Part shown: piece after piece, positions 10,846 through 21,329 of the stretch
How positions within the stretch are numbered: the stretch's first letter is position 1
How the letters are laid out: every line of letters begins with the position of its first letter
DNA from: Hyphomicrobiales bacterium
GTDB taxonomy: Bacteria > Pseudomonadota > Alphaproteobacteria > Rhizobiales > HXMU1428-3
Reading direction: 5' to 3'
Assembly (NCBI GenBank): GCA_021775425.1
Contig: JAJFHX010000017.1
Span: forward strand, 31,837 to 95,836
Length of the DNA: 64,000 nt
The notes under the pieces: generated by a model
Seen by the model: only the letters and a program-made list of their open reading frames with translations
What the model was told of the DNA's origin: nothing
The model's database searches: none
Translations under genes and position numbers: made by a program

Positions 10846-10985
10846 ACGAGTCTCCTAAAGTTTCGTCCAGTTGAAAAAGCAGAGCAATATTTATACCGGT
10901 TTCAGGCAACTCTTAAGTCCTGAGTTCCGTCTGGATTATTCAATGTCTGTTTTGAAAATATCTGTCTCGAAGGTCTGAGTGATTG

Positions 10986-11032
10986 TGGATCTGACGTTTA
11001 AATGGATCTGACAAAAAAGATCTGACTTAAAA
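10986..11032. repeat. 15-17 bp degenerate tandem repeat
   Basis: tggatctgacgtttaaa/tggatctgacaaaaaa/gatctgacttaaaaa. Confidence 0.55.
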
Positions 11033-11067
11033 AGAGTGGAATCAAACACCGAAAGAGTTGAGAACAA

Positions 11068-11613
11068 ATGTCAGTTACAATTCCAAACCCAATTCAGGTT
11101 GAACTCATCCCTCATGATCCTTTCTGGATTGATATGGCTGAAGATGAAGCCGGGCAGCTCAAACTGGCGCTGGGCGAGGTCGCAAGAGATATACATCACA
11201 TCGGCTCAACCGCGATCCCGACAATCATTGCCAAACCCATCATTGATTTGTTAGCCGTTGTCAGAAGTTTTAATGAGCTGGATACCAGAAGAGCCCATCT
11301 TGAAGCCGTAGACTATATCTGGTGCGGGGAGCTGGGCATAAAAAACCGGGTTTATTGTTATAAGAACGAACCAGATACGCAAAAGCGCCTGTTTCAATTG
11401 CATATCTTTCAACAAAATGACCCGAAGGTCGAACAGCATCTCGCCTTTAAAAAACGCTTGCTGTCAGATACAAACCTGGCTCGTGAGTATGAAAGATTAA
11501 AGCAGCAATGCCAGCTAAAGCACCCCAATGACAGCCATGCCTATTCTGGTTGTAAGGATCAATGGTTCAGCGCAATAGAAAATAATTTCGCTCAAGCCGG
11601 ACAGTCTTTCTGA
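11068..11613 (+). CDS. GrpB family (UPF0157) protein
   Basis: ARDIHHIGSTAIPTIIAKPIIDLLAVV (nucleotidyltransferase-like GrpB motif). Confidence 0.9.
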   Translation: MSVTIPNPIQVELIPHDPFWIDMAEDEAGQLKLALGEVARDIHHIGSTAIPTIIAKPIIDLLAVVRSFNELDTRRAHLEAVDYIWCGELGIKNRVYCYKNEPDTQKRLFQLHIFQQNDPKVEQHLAFKKRLLSDTNLAREYERLKQQCQLKHPNDSHAYSGCKDQWFSAIENNFAQAGQSF

Positions 11614-11688
11614 TATTGCGCAAAATTATTTAACAACCATGCCTGATTCTGAATCTGGGCCTGAGACTGAGACTGGCCGGCACTCTGT

Positions 11689-12936
11689 TTAATGGTTACG
11701 TGTGCGAAGCTGGTGCTCTTCAAGTTTCACGTAAGCAAACGCACCCCATATCAGCCCCATCAGAATATACAGTAACCGCCAGTGGTCAGTGTCGACTATG
11801 TAGTTCTCAATCAGCAGACCGAAAAAAGTACAGACAGCAATAGCATGATAATGGGTCCACGGCGCTCTGTATAAAATAACACTGATACCAAAATAAAGAG
11901 TAGTCAGCATCAGGATAAGAAACACCACACCCCCGATCCAGCCGGTTGAAAGAAACATGCTGAGATAGACATTGTGCGGCAATTCATGATGATAGTAATA
12001 TCCAAAATAAAGCGCGCCGATGCCAACAGGGTTTTCAAGTATGACATTCATCGCTTTTTTATGGCCGGCAAACCGCCCCTGGTCCCCAACATCATGAGTT
12101 TGTTTCAGTGTCGCCCGTTCTTCCCATAATTCCTGTACTTTAGGTGACTGGAGCGCAACCGCAAGCACCCCGATCAGCACAATAAGGCTGGCAACGCAAA
12201 GCCCGAAAATTTTCAGCCTTTGACGGGAGTTCGGCGCTGTTAAAACAAACACAGCCACATAACTGGCGCTGGCAATGCAAAACAGCATCCATGCGCCACG
12301 TGAAAAGCACATTAAAATACCAAACAGAAACAAACCCATCAGCCCGATTGAAACAAGGCCGGTGTTTGCGTCCCGTGTCAGCAGGCGGTGGAGGCAATAA
12401 AGAAATGCCGGCACCAGATAAGGACCAAACACATTCGGGTCTTTAAATGTTCCCCGCGCCCGGCCATATTTTGTAAACAGATCAAAAGAGCCGGGGATAA
12501 GGTCAAAATATCCGATAATTCCAGCCACTGCCGCTATGATCGCCCCGCACATATACCCATTCCAGACAAGCTCAAGATGCTGCCCCGGGTTGCGTGTAAT
12601 AAATGCGGCCAGCACCACGGCAAAAATCGAGAGATAAAGTGAAATCAGCATATGCTTGGCAGAGACAATGTAAAATTCATGCGTGCCAGCCGCTATCAGC
12701 CCACCAGCAATAACAATCATTAGCAACGCAAACATCAGCCCATGAATGGCAGTGAACCTGACAAGGCCAAACAACGGCATTAAAATGACAAACATCATCA
12801 TGAAAAGATCGCAAGGGGCAGGTTCTTTAATCACCACAGCATTAAGAAAAAACATCATCCAGACAAACAGAAACAGCAGCCGCCGCAAAGAGGCTGAAAT
12901 AGCAACAGAGCTGTCTAATGTGGCTGAAAAACTCAT
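11689..12936 (-). CDS. O-antigen ligase/polymerase (Wzy/WaaL-like) family membrane protein
   Basis: Multi-TM protein with GRARGTFKDPNVFGPYLVPAFLY and HNVYLSMFLSTGWIGG, characteristic Wzy_C motifs. Confidence 0.85.
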   Translation of the reverse strand: MSFSATLDSSVAISASLRRLLFLFVWMMFFLNAVVIKEPAPCDLFMMMFVILMPLFGLVRFTAIHGLMFALLMIVIAGGLIAAGTHEFYIVSAKHMLISLYLSIFAVVLAAFITRNPGQHLELVWNGYMCGAIIAAVAGIIGYFDLIPGSFDLFTKYGRARGTFKDPNVFGPYLVPAFLYCLHRLLTRDANTGLVSIGLMGLFLFGILMCFSRGAWMLFCIASASYVAVFVLTAPNSRQRLKIFGLCVASLIVLIGVLAVALQSPKVQELWEERATLKQTHDVGDQGRFAGHKKAMNVILENPVGIGALYFGYYYHHELPHNVYLSMFLSTGWIGGVVFLILMLTTLYFGISVILYRAPWTHYHAIAVCTFFGLLIENYIVDTDHWRLLYILMGLIWGAFAYVKLEEHQLRTRNH

Positions 12937-12993
12937 GAGATAGTAAAACTGTCTTTCTGTTCGTGATGGCTAAAGCAAAGCGGTGCTTGCTGG

Positions 12994-14532
12994 CTAGTAA
13001 GCATTGTCTTTATCAAAAATCAGGCAATATGGCGTCTTGAGGAGAATGTAGAGATCAAGAAAAATGGACCAGTTCTCAATATAATAAAGATCAAACTCAA
13101 CCCGTTTCTGGATTTTCTCTTCCGTGTCGGTTTCACCACGCCAGCCATTAATCTGCGCCCATCCGGTGATGCCGGGCTTCACTCTGTGCCGGGCAAAGTA
13201 ACCATCAACAACATCATGATAATTCTGCCGTGCCGCTTTGGCCTGCAAGGCATGCGGGCGCGGGCCAACAAGTGAAAGCTCACCTTTTAAAACGTTGAAC
13301 AATTGCGGCAATTCATCAATGCTGCTTTTACGTATAAAGCGGCCAACAGGTGTCACTCTTGGGTCATCTTTGGTAACAAGTTTTGCAGCAGCCTCATCCG
13401 ACATGTCGGTATACATGGAGCGAAACTTATAAACTTCAATCAGCTCATTATTAAAACCATAGCGTTTCTGCCTGAAAATAATCGGCCCCTTACTTGTCAG
13501 CTTGACGGCAAGGGCTGCCACAAGAAACAGAGGCGACAATGCGATGATGGCAAAAAACGCGATCACTTTGTCAAACAGCCATTTTAAAACAAAATCCCAG
13601 TCGGCCATGGGTTTGTCAAAAATATCAATAAACGGCACATTGCCAATATAGGAATAAGCCCTTGGTCTGAAGCGAAGCTTCGTCGTATGAGCAGCAAGGC
13701 GAATGTCAACCGGTAACACCCATAGCTTTTTTAAAACTTTCATCAACCGGCTTTCGGCCGTAAGCGGCAAGGTCACAATCAGCAAATCAATGCGCGATTT
13801 GCGCCCAAATTCGACCAGCTCATCATAATTACCAAGCTTCGGGTATCCCTCAATAACAGAGGGAACGCGGTCATCACTTCTTTCGTCAAACACACCGCAG
13901 ATGCGAATGTCAGTGTTTTCAGAAGCATCCAGTTCCTGAATGACATTAACAGCCTGCTCACCGCCGCCAACAATAACAGCCCGTCGGTAAATCCGTCCTT
14001 CGGTGCACCATTGTTTTAAAATCGCAGCAAAGGCAAAGCGAATGAATAAAACACCTAGAACCGAAAGCAGGTACCATGAGCCAAGCCATACCCTTGAAAA
14101 CACATCACCCATTTTAAGGAAAAAGATAGACGTGATAAGAAGGGCAAACACAAGTGTGATGCCAAGCCACAGTTTCGGCGTCTGCCTTATGGGGGAGTTA
14201 AAAGACTGGATGCTGTAAACATTAACCGAATGAAACACCATCGTCAGCACAATACAAAGACTGGCAATCGCGATCAGATAAGAGGAAATATGCGTGGCAA
14301 GCCCTGTTTCAACATAGGCAAAATATCCGGCAATACCAATGCCCGCGACCACAAGAGTTTCAAATAATCTGTATAGACCACTCAATACGATCGGCGAAAT
14401 AAGGGTGTTTTTTTCATCTGTGATGAGACCCTCTAGTTTCGGATATTTATTGGATGAGATTAAAACAGGCCCTTCAGGCTTTGTTTCAACATGTTTTGTT
14501 TCATTCTCGACATGCAGGTTCTGGTCAGACAT
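12994..14532 (-). CDS. undecaprenyl-phosphate glycosyl-1-phosphate transferase (WcaJ/ExoY-like)
   Basis: C-terminal bacterial sugar transferase domain: FRQKRYGFNNELIEVYKFRSMYTDM, RKSSIDELPQLFNVLKGELSLVGPRPHA, VKPGITGWAQINGWRGETDT. Confidence 0.93.
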   Translation of the reverse strand: MSDQNLHVENETKHVETKPEGPVLISSNKYPKLEGLITDEKNTLISPIVLSGLYRLFETLVVAGIGIAGYFAYVETGLATHISSYLIAIASLCIVLTMVFHSVNVYSIQSFNSPIRQTPKLWLGITLVFALLITSIFFLKMGDVFSRVWLGSWYLLSVLGVLFIRFAFAAILKQWCTEGRIYRRAVIVGGGEQAVNVIQELDASENTDIRICGVFDERSDDRVPSVIEGYPKLGNYDELVEFGRKSRIDLLIVTLPLTAESRLMKVLKKLWVLPVDIRLAAHTTKLRFRPRAYSYIGNVPFIDIFDKPMADWDFVLKWLFDKVIAFFAIIALSPLFLVAALAVKLTSKGPIIFRQKRYGFNNELIEVYKFRSMYTDMSDEAAAKLVTKDDPRVTPVGRFIRKSSIDELPQLFNVLKGELSLVGPRPHALQAKAARQNYHDVVDGYFARHRVKPGITGWAQINGWRGETDTEEKIQKRVEFDLYYIENWSIFLDLYILLKTPYCLIFDKDNAY

Positions 14533-14882
14533 TAGACACCAACCCCTTTACTCTTGTTACTTAATGCGGGCACACTGGCAGTACTTCAGGCTCTTAATCC
14601 CAGAAGAAGCATGAAACATGCCGACTATATAAAATCAGTCCTACGATTGGATGAAACTTTCCGGCAATAGTGAGAATTTTATTCTTTTGCTGAAAGTATG
14701 GTTAATATTCCCTTGTAACAAGAGTTAAAATTGATTGCAATTCAATCATCTAGGGGGATCAATCAAATAAATTTGTAAACGGAAATGAATGAGCCTCTGT
14801 CTGGCAGGAAGAACTGCCAAATCCGTCCCAAAACAACACAATCACGGCGGGAAGCATTAATTTTATTATGCTGGTTCATCAA

Positions 14883-16016
14883 TCAGCGTTTCAAAACGGA
14901 AAGATAAAAATCTGTGACCTGAGCAGCCATTGTTTCAATGTTAAACCGTTTTAATATCAATGCCTGCAGGCGCTGAGCTTTTAAAGCCTGCCTCGCCGGG
15001 TCACTGAGAAATTCAGCCATGGCGTTTTTGAGTGCCAGCGGATTTTCCGGTTCAATAAGCTGAGTGTCTGACCCCTCAACAATTTCATTGATGCCACCGA
15101 CATCAGTAGAGATCAGTGGTTTTTGAGCAGCCCCCGCCTCAAGCACAATATAAGGAAAGCTTTCGGCTCTGGAAGGAACCACCATAGCCCGCCCAAGTGT
15201 AAATGCCTGGCGGGCGGGCAGCCTCCCCGGGAATACGACCTGCTTAGACAGCCCAAGTGTTTCACTCATTTTGATAAATCTCTGGCTGTCTGGCCCATCA
15301 CCAACAATCACAGCGCTCGCAGCCGGAAACTGATCTTTAAGGAGTGAGAGCGCAGTGAGGAAAATATCGACGCCCTTTAATTGTCTCAACTCACCAACAA
15401 ACAGAAAATCAGCCGCCCCTTCAGCGAGCTCAACCGGCACAAATTCTTCTTCGGACACCCCGTTAGGAATAATGTTAACCGGGCAATACCCAGCCCCAAC
15501 CACCTCACTGAAAATACGGGCAGAATAAGCACTTTCAAAAATCAGCCCGCTGGACATGCGAGCGAGTTTGCGCTCAAGCCCAAGAAACAACCTGCCGGAA
15601 ATGCTGGTGGGTGAATAATGCAGGCTACCCCCATGAGGTGTGTAAAAACCAAGACAAGGGCTCATCCTGTTATGAAGACTGCGCGCCGCAAGCCGTGCGT
15701 AAGCCCCGCCCTTGGCACCATGACCATGTATGATCTGAGCTTGGCTATCTTTCGCAAAGGTTTTCACAGCCCGGTAGGCCGTATAGTCTGAAAATGATAA
15801 AAGGCGCGGCATTTTGGTTGATTGCACCCCAAGCAGACAAACCTCATGCAAACGTGCAATCTGCGGTTTAACGGAAGGGGTAAGAGTAGAGTGATCATAA
15901 ATCACCACCACCTCATGCCCAACCCGGGCCTGTTCAACAGCCAGATCAAACACATGACGAAACAAACCGCCAAGGGGGGCCCTTAAGCAATGAATAATCC
16001 GCAAATTTCGGCTCAT
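14883..16016 (-). CDS. glycosyltransferase (GT4-like, GT-B fold)
   Basis: PNGVSEEEFVP, FLFVGELRQLKGVDIFLTAL, VVPSRAESFPYIVLEAGAAQKPLISTDVGGINEIV. Confidence 0.92.
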   Translation of the reverse strand: MSRNLRIIHCLRAPLGGLFRHVFDLAVEQARVGHEVVVIYDHSTLTPSVKPQIARLHEVCLLGVQSTKMPRLLSFSDYTAYRAVKTFAKDSQAQIIHGHGAKGGAYARLAARSLHNRMSPCLGFYTPHGGSLHYSPTSISGRLFLGLERKLARMSSGLIFESAYSARIFSEVVGAGYCPVNIIPNGVSEEEFVPVELAEGAADFLFVGELRQLKGVDIFLTALSLLKDQFPAASAVIVGDGPDSQRFIKMSETLGLSKQVVFPGRLPARQAFTLGRAMVVPSRAESFPYIVLEAGAAQKPLISTDVGGINEIVEGSDTQLIEPENPLALKNAMAEFLSDPARQALKAQRLQALILKRFNIETMAAQVTDFYLSVLKR

Positions 16017-16089
16017 GAAATGTCTCGCTGTAGTTGATCAGCTGAAATGCCAAAAACAATATTATTATATTGAATGCAACTGAAACACC

Positions 16090-16917
16090 CTAAAAGAAAC
16101 GCTCACGAATATAAACGGTATCTCCAGGAAACACAGGGAAGTTTCTTGAGACCAGCAAAGTATAGCGTCGCCCTTTGTAAACCCGGCTAACCCGCATTTT
16201 CCGCTCATCAGCGCGCGCTGTGAACCCGCCAGCAATCGCTGCGGCCATTTCGGCTGTCATGCCAACAACATAGGGGAACTGACCTGCCGTCTGCACTTGT
16301 CCAAGCACAAAGAACGGGCGATAAGTGGCGACTTCAACGGAAACCTTCGGATCTCGTAAATATTTAGCCCGCAAAAGACCGGCAATGCGGCGCTCAACCT
16401 GTTTGGTGCTGGCACCGCGCGCTTTCACCTGCCCGACAAGCGGCACAGAAATATAGCCGCTGTCGTCAACGGTGTAGCTTCTTGTCAGAGTTCTCTGGCT
16501 ATACACAATCACCCGTAACCGGTCCCCGGTATCGAGCCGGTATTTCAGTGGCCACTGGCCGGTGCGGCGAAAAACATCAACCGGGTTAATCTCAGCGCGC
16601 TCGCTTTTCACCCAGTCATTGGTAGCATGTGTATAGGTTGTGTCCCACTCATCCGTGGTTGATGTTCCTCTGACACGATGAGCAATGCGCGTGCGCCAGC
16701 CAACAGTTTCCTCGGAAGCAAACTGCTCATCAAGCCCAAATCTAAATCCGGTGTCTTTCAGGGAGTTGGCCAAAGTACTATGGCCAGAAGGCTCAGGAAT
16801 AACATCCTGCTCACTAATCAACTCAAACTTATTTTCACCTGCTAGGTCTCTGTGGCTACAACCAGTTAAAACCAGCAAATAAATGAAAATTAAACTATAT
16901 TTTGCGATACTCATCAC
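16090..16917 (-). CDS. polysaccharide export lipoprotein (Wza/poly_export family)
   Basis: Lipobox LLVLTGCSH; YRLDTGDRLRVIVYSQRTLTRSYTVDDSGYISVPLVGQVKARG; PVFPGDTVYIRERFF. Confidence 0.92.
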   Translation of the reverse strand: MMSIAKYSLIFIYLLVLTGCSHRDLAGENKFELISEQDVIPEPSGHSTLANSLKDTGFRFGLDEQFASEETVGWRTRIAHRVRGTSTTDEWDTTYTHATNDWVKSERAEINPVDVFRRTGQWPLKYRLDTGDRLRVIVYSQRTLTRSYTVDDSGYISVPLVGQVKARGASTKQVERRIAGLLRAKYLRDPKVSVEVATYRPFFVLGQVQTAGQFPYVVGMTAEMAAAIAGGFTARADERKMRVSRVYKGRRYTLLVSRNFPVFPGDTVYIRERFF

Positions 16918-17123
16918 TCAACACACCCATACATAACACAATTACTTTGGATGTAAGGGTAAAGCGATATGGTTAAAAATTATCTAAGAATGTTTTATTA
17001 TTGCACAACGTTAAAGTTTTGCTGGCAATTTACATGTTAATTCAAAGCTGATTCGCATATCACTGGATATATAACTTAACCGCTGACCGTTGAGTTAAAA
17101 ATAGAAGTAAAGGCAACGTAAAG

Positions 17124-18560
17124 ATGACAGATGCAAATGAAGTCAGTATTGGTGGACTTCTATCAACTATCAAATCTTCGCTGATAAAAATTCTGGCTTT
17201 CAGCCTGCTTTGTGCGGCTGCAACCTTTTTCATCCTCAGCAACATGTCACCACGTTACCTTTCAGAAGCCCGCGTTCTTGTCGCCCCGACCGCGACATAT
17301 CAGAACCCGGCTGCCGGGCGCAACCCTGAAGCCAGCCTTGTTGATCAGGCCACCATTCTCAGCCAGATACAGGTTATTCAGTCAAGAGACATCATCGGCC
17401 AGGTGGTTGATAATTTCAGCCTGTTAAAGGATGAAAAATTTCAGGAAATTTTACGTGGTCGTGCCGGCAACTCCATTGGCAACATCCTCTCTCATGGCTG
17501 GACAACAAGCTATGAAGATATGTCCACTGAAACCAGACGCGAACTCGCAATTGATACAATCATAGATGACATTCAGGTTGTCCCCTTGTCAGAATCTCGT
17601 GTCATTGGCATCAGATACCACAATTCAGATCCGATCAGAGCCGCAGGCATCGCCAATAGCCTGGCCAACGCTTATATCGAATGGCAACGCTCTGAAAAAG
17701 TATTACAAAATCAGGATGATTCCATTCGCCTCGCCCGTCTGATTGCCGACTTTAAAAAAGAAGTGAAAAGTTCAGAAGCGGCTGTCGCCAAATACCGGGC
17801 CCAGAAAGGCATTTTCAAAAGCAGCAGCACTGACGTTACGCTGGATAGACAGCAACTAACAGAACTGAACAGTCGCATCATCGCTGCAAGAGAACGCCGG
17901 GCAGAATCCGAAATTCGCGCCAAGCTGATCCGTGAAATGCTGGATAGAGAAGGTGAGGTTGCGAATGCCACAGAGACCATGCGCTCCCAGCTCATCCAGC
18001 GTTTGTTTGAACAAAAAACCAGAGTTCAGCGTTCTCTGTCTGAACTTGGCGCTACATTGCTTCCGTCTCACCCCCGCATTCGCCAGTTGCGCTCTGAGTT
18101 GCGCGGCATCAATCAGCAGATCAGGTCAGAAATGCGCCGCATTGTGCTGTCAGTTGAAAATGACGCCAAAATCGCCAGAGCCCGTGAAGAGTCTCTGGTC
18201 GAAAGTCTCAATCAGTTAAAGAGCCAGTCAACCCAGACTGATGGTGATGAAATCCAGCTCCGGGCATTGGAGCGCGAGGCCAGAACCAACAGAGACCTGC
18301 TAAACACCTATATGGCCCGTTTCAGAGACGCTGAAGCCAGAAAAGACAGCGCCATCGCGCCAGCATATGCGACCATCGTTTCAAAAGCCCATGTGCCAAG
18401 CTATCCTTATTTTCCAAAAGTCTTTCCTTATACCATGCTGATCTTCATGGCCGCCTTTCTTGCAGGTATTGCCATTGTTGTGATGAGGGCCGTCCTCCTG
18501 GCGGGGGATGACTTCAGAGCCAATAAAAATGAAGCTGAGTATACCCCCGGAACTTATTGA
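17124..18560 (+). CDS. GumC/Wzz-type chain-length determinant protein (no C-terminal tyrosine kinase domain)
   Basis: Wzz N-terminal domain, long coiled-coil, LSELGATLLPSHPRIRQLRSEL, C-terminal TM. Confidence 0.88.
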   Translation: MTDANEVSIGGLLSTIKSSLIKILAFSLLCAAATFFILSNMSPRYLSEARVLVAPTATYQNPAAGRNPEASLVDQATILSQIQVIQSRDIIGQVVDNFSLLKDEKFQEILRGRAGNSIGNILSHGWTTSYEDMSTETRRELAIDTIIDDIQVVPLSESRVIGIRYHNSDPIRAAGIANSLANAYIEWQRSEKVLQNQDDSIRLARLIADFKKEVKSSEAAVAKYRAQKGIFKSSSTDVTLDRQQLTELNSRIIAARERRAESEIRAKLIREMLDREGEVANATETMRSQLIQRLFEQKTRVQRSLSELGATLLPSHPRIRQLRSELRGINQQIRSEMRRIVLSVENDAKIARAREESLVESLNQLKSQSTQTDGDEIQLRALEREARTNRDLLNTYMARFRDAEARKDSAIAPAYATIVSKAHVPSYPYFPKVFPYTMLIFMAAFLAGIAIVVMRAVLLAGDDFRANKNEAEYTPGTY

Positions 18561-18711
18561 GACCTCAGGGTACTCAGCAATCTGGCAAACTTCATATCAG
18601 TCTTTTAAAGCCATCTAAGCCATTAGGCTTAAAGATGAAAACTCTTATGGAATCTTAACTCTAACCTGCTAGTCTCCATTATTCTTGAACATATAAAAGA
18701 CCCAGGGACCA

Positions 18712-19764
18712 ATGTCTTCTCTGATCCTGTACATATATAAAGCGGCGTTAAATATCCTCTATTTTAGCGGCCTTTATAAGCTTGCCGCCCCCATAACCCG
18801 GGGCAGAGGCGTGATTTTCACCCTGCATCAGGTTAGTGATCAGCCCTTGGATGAATTCTCTCCAAATTCAATCCTCACAGTTACCCCGGACTTTCTCGAG
18901 CAGACCATCAAAACCGTTCTCGAAGAAGGCTATGAAATCATCTCTCTGAAAGAGATGACCGAAAGAGAAGAAGGCGGTGCCGGGCAAAAACCGTTTGCAG
19001 TCTTCACATTTGATGATGGCTACGTTGATAATAAGGATGTCGCCCTCAAAATTTTTGAAAAATACGATATCCCCATAGCCATATATGTAGTGTCAGAATA
19101 CAGCTCTCATCAGGGTGAGTTATGGTGGCTCGCGCTGGAAGAGATCATCAGACAAAATGACAGTGTCAAAAACCCATATATGGAAGGTCAGGTCCTTCCA
19201 ACCAGAACAACGGCACAAAAATATCGGGCATTTGATAAAATCTACTGGCCGATGCGCCACAGCAATCAGCATCACCAGCGCATCACCATCCGCTCCTTGG
19301 CCGAAGAAAATGACTATGATATCGATCAACTGACCAGAAAACTGATCATGGATTGGGACCAGCTAAAAGAAATTAACAACAGCCCGCTTGTCACCCTTGG
19401 TGCACACACAAAATCACACTTCGCCCTCTCAAGGTTAACAAGCGCAGAAGCCAAAAGCCAGGTAACCGAAGGGCTTCTGAAAATGGAAAAGGAACTTGGC
19501 GAACAGGCTGAGCATTTTTCATACCCCTATGGCAGCAGACAATGCGCCGGGCCACGGGATTTTGATCTGTTAAAAAACCTTGGAATGAAAACTGCCGTCA
19601 CCACCCGCAAGGGCGTTATTTATGATGCGCATGATGACCATCAGACAGCACTGCCGCGTGTCTCATTAAATGGCGACTACCAGCATCAGAAATATTTAAA
19701 AGTGTTTATGTCCGGCCTGCCGTTCCGTCTTTATAATTTCTGGAACCGGCTTGACGTAAAATAG
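18712..19764 (+). CDS. polysaccharide deacetylase (NodB/CE4-like)
   Basis: PFAVFTFDDGYVDNKDVAL; VTLGAHTKSHFALSRL; HFSYPYGSR motifs. Confidence 0.9.
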   Translation: MSSLILYIYKAALNILYFSGLYKLAAPITRGRGVIFTLHQVSDQPLDEFSPNSILTVTPDFLEQTIKTVLEEGYEIISLKEMTEREEGGAGQKPFAVFTFDDGYVDNKDVALKIFEKYDIPIAIYVVSEYSSHQGELWWLALEEIIRQNDSVKNPYMEGQVLPTRTTAQKYRAFDKIYWPMRHSNQHHQRITIRSLAEENDYDIDQLTRKLIMDWDQLKEINNSPLVTLGAHTKSHFALSRLTSAEAKSQVTEGLLKMEKELGEQAEHFSYPYGSRQCAGPRDFDLLKNLGMKTAVTTRKGVIYDAHDDHQTALPRVSLNGDYQHQKYLKVFMSGLPFRLYNFWNRLDVK

Positions 19765-19801
19765 CGCCCGGGCAGTTACCGGGACCACAATCAAGCTACT
19801 G

Positions 19802-19999
19802 CTATTTCGCCAGCCATTTTATAATGAATGCGCCCGGAATAACCCAGATTGTCCCCGCAACAAACATAAATAACAATTGCACACCTTGCGATGTGCCGGG
19901 CAAAACACCATAGGCAATGGCAATCACTACGATGATGTAGAACGCGAGAAACAACACAAAGAACAGCCCGCCGATTAATCTTTTCAGTTTGTTATACAT
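19802..19999 (-). CDS. DUF2842 family small membrane protein
   Basis: 65-aa, two TM segments, C-terminal GTIWVIPGAFIIKWLAK. Confidence 0.7.
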   Translation of the reverse strand: MYNKLKRLIGGLFFVLFLAFYIIVVIAIAYGVLPGTSQGVQLLFMFVAGTIWVIPGAFIIKWLAK

Positions 20000-20135
20000 A
20001 AATGAACGCCTTTTTTGCCAACCACTATATGCGAAACCCGGTCATAAACACCAACCGCGCCAATCTGCCATATCTGATTTCCCCCTGCGATAGCCTATAA
20101 ACCGGCAGATGTGCAACCATAATCTGACACTTTAA

Positions 20136-21329
20136 TTGTGGCGCGAATTTCCACTATACCAGAATTCTCAGCTCAGCTATAAGCCAACAGATGAAGAATT
20201 TAATGATCCAACGATCAGCTCATTAACCACCGAAGTAACCGGAACCATCATGCCAGCCTCAAATATCCAGCCAGAAGCTGATCAATTCAGCCCCCTGACA
20301 GAAAAACAAATCAATGCAAGGCCAGCCATAAGGTTCTGGCTGTTCAGCATCTGCGCGCTGATTTTCGCTATGGTCGTTGTTGGCGGCGCGACAAGGCTGA
20401 CAGGCTCTGGCCTCTCTATTACAGAATGGAAACCGATTGTCGGCGCTATCCCACCACTGAGTGACGCAGACTGGCAGGACGCGTTTTCAAAATACAAAAC
20501 CATTCCGCAATATCATGAAATAAACAAAGGCATGAGCTTAACCGAGTTCAAATCCATTTTCTGGTGGGAATGGGCGCACCGGTTTTTGGGCAGGTTTATC
20601 GGCGTTGCATTCCTGCTGCCATTTCTGTTTTTTCTATTTACCAAACGCATTGAACCTTCAATGACCCCAAAATTCTGGCTGATGTTTCTGGGTGGCGGCC
20701 TCCAGGGTTTTGTTGGCTGGTATATGGTCGCCAGCGGTCTAACAGAGCGCGTTGATGTCAGTCAATATCGCCTTGCTGCCCATCTGGGGCTCGCTATTTT
20801 GCTCTATGGCTATATTTTCTGGGTGGCGATTAATCTCGGCAGTGAAAAAACAACACAGCAACGGTCAGGCAACAAGCTGTTTATTTCTGCGGTTGGTTTG
20901 ACGGCATTGATCTACCTGCAAATCATCGCCGGGGCCTTTGTCGCCGGGCTAAAGGCTGGCAAATCACACAACACCTGGCCATTGATGGATGGCAGATGGA
21001 TCCCAAACGGCCTTGATGGCATGAACCCCTTCTGGCGCAACCTTTTTGAAAATGTTTTAACCGTCCAGTTCAACCACAGAGCGATCGCCTATCTGCTGGT
21101 TCTTGCCGTCGTGCTACATCTGGTAAAAGCCATAATAACTAAAAATCAGACAGCCATTGTAGGGGCCGGTTTGATATTGATCGCGCTGCTCTGCCAGATC
21201 TCAATCGGCATTATGACCCTGCTGAAATTCGTCCCCCTCGACCTCGCCCTCCTGCATCAGGCCGCCGCGGTCATCCTCTTTAGCATCAGTATTTGGCATG
21301 TTAAATCGCTTTCTCTAAATCCGCGATGA
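20136..21329 (+). CDS. ctaA: heme A synthase (CtaA/Cox15)
   Basis: VGGATRLTGSGLSITEWKPIVGAIPPLSDADW; WWEWAHRFLGRFIG; VQFNHRAIAYLL. Start uncertain; ATG at about 20250 possible. Confidence 0.95.
   Translation: MWREFPLYQNSQLSYKPTDEEFNDPTISSLTTEVTGTIMPASNIQPEADQFSPLTEKQINARPAIRFWLFSICALIFAMVVVGGATRLTGSGLSITEWKPIVGAIPPLSDADWQDAFSKYKTIPQYHEINKGMSLTEFKSIFWWEWAHRFLGRFIGVAFLLPFLFFLFTKRIEPSMTPKFWLMFLGGGLQGFVGWYMVASGLTERVDVSQYRLAAHLGLAILLYGYIFWVAINLGSEKTTQQRSGNKLFISAVGLTALIYLQIIAGAFVAGLKAGKSHNTWPLMDGRWIPNGLDGMNPFWRNLFENVLTVQFNHRAIAYLLVLAVVLHLVKAIITKNQTAIVGAGLILIALLCQISIGIMTLLKFVPLDLALLHQAAAVILFSISIWHVKSLSLNPR

Noticed and set aside
9852-19800. EPS cluster as an island integrated at tRNA-Pro(GGG)
   Set aside because: No integrase and no duplicate of the tRNA 3' end found near 19.77 kb.
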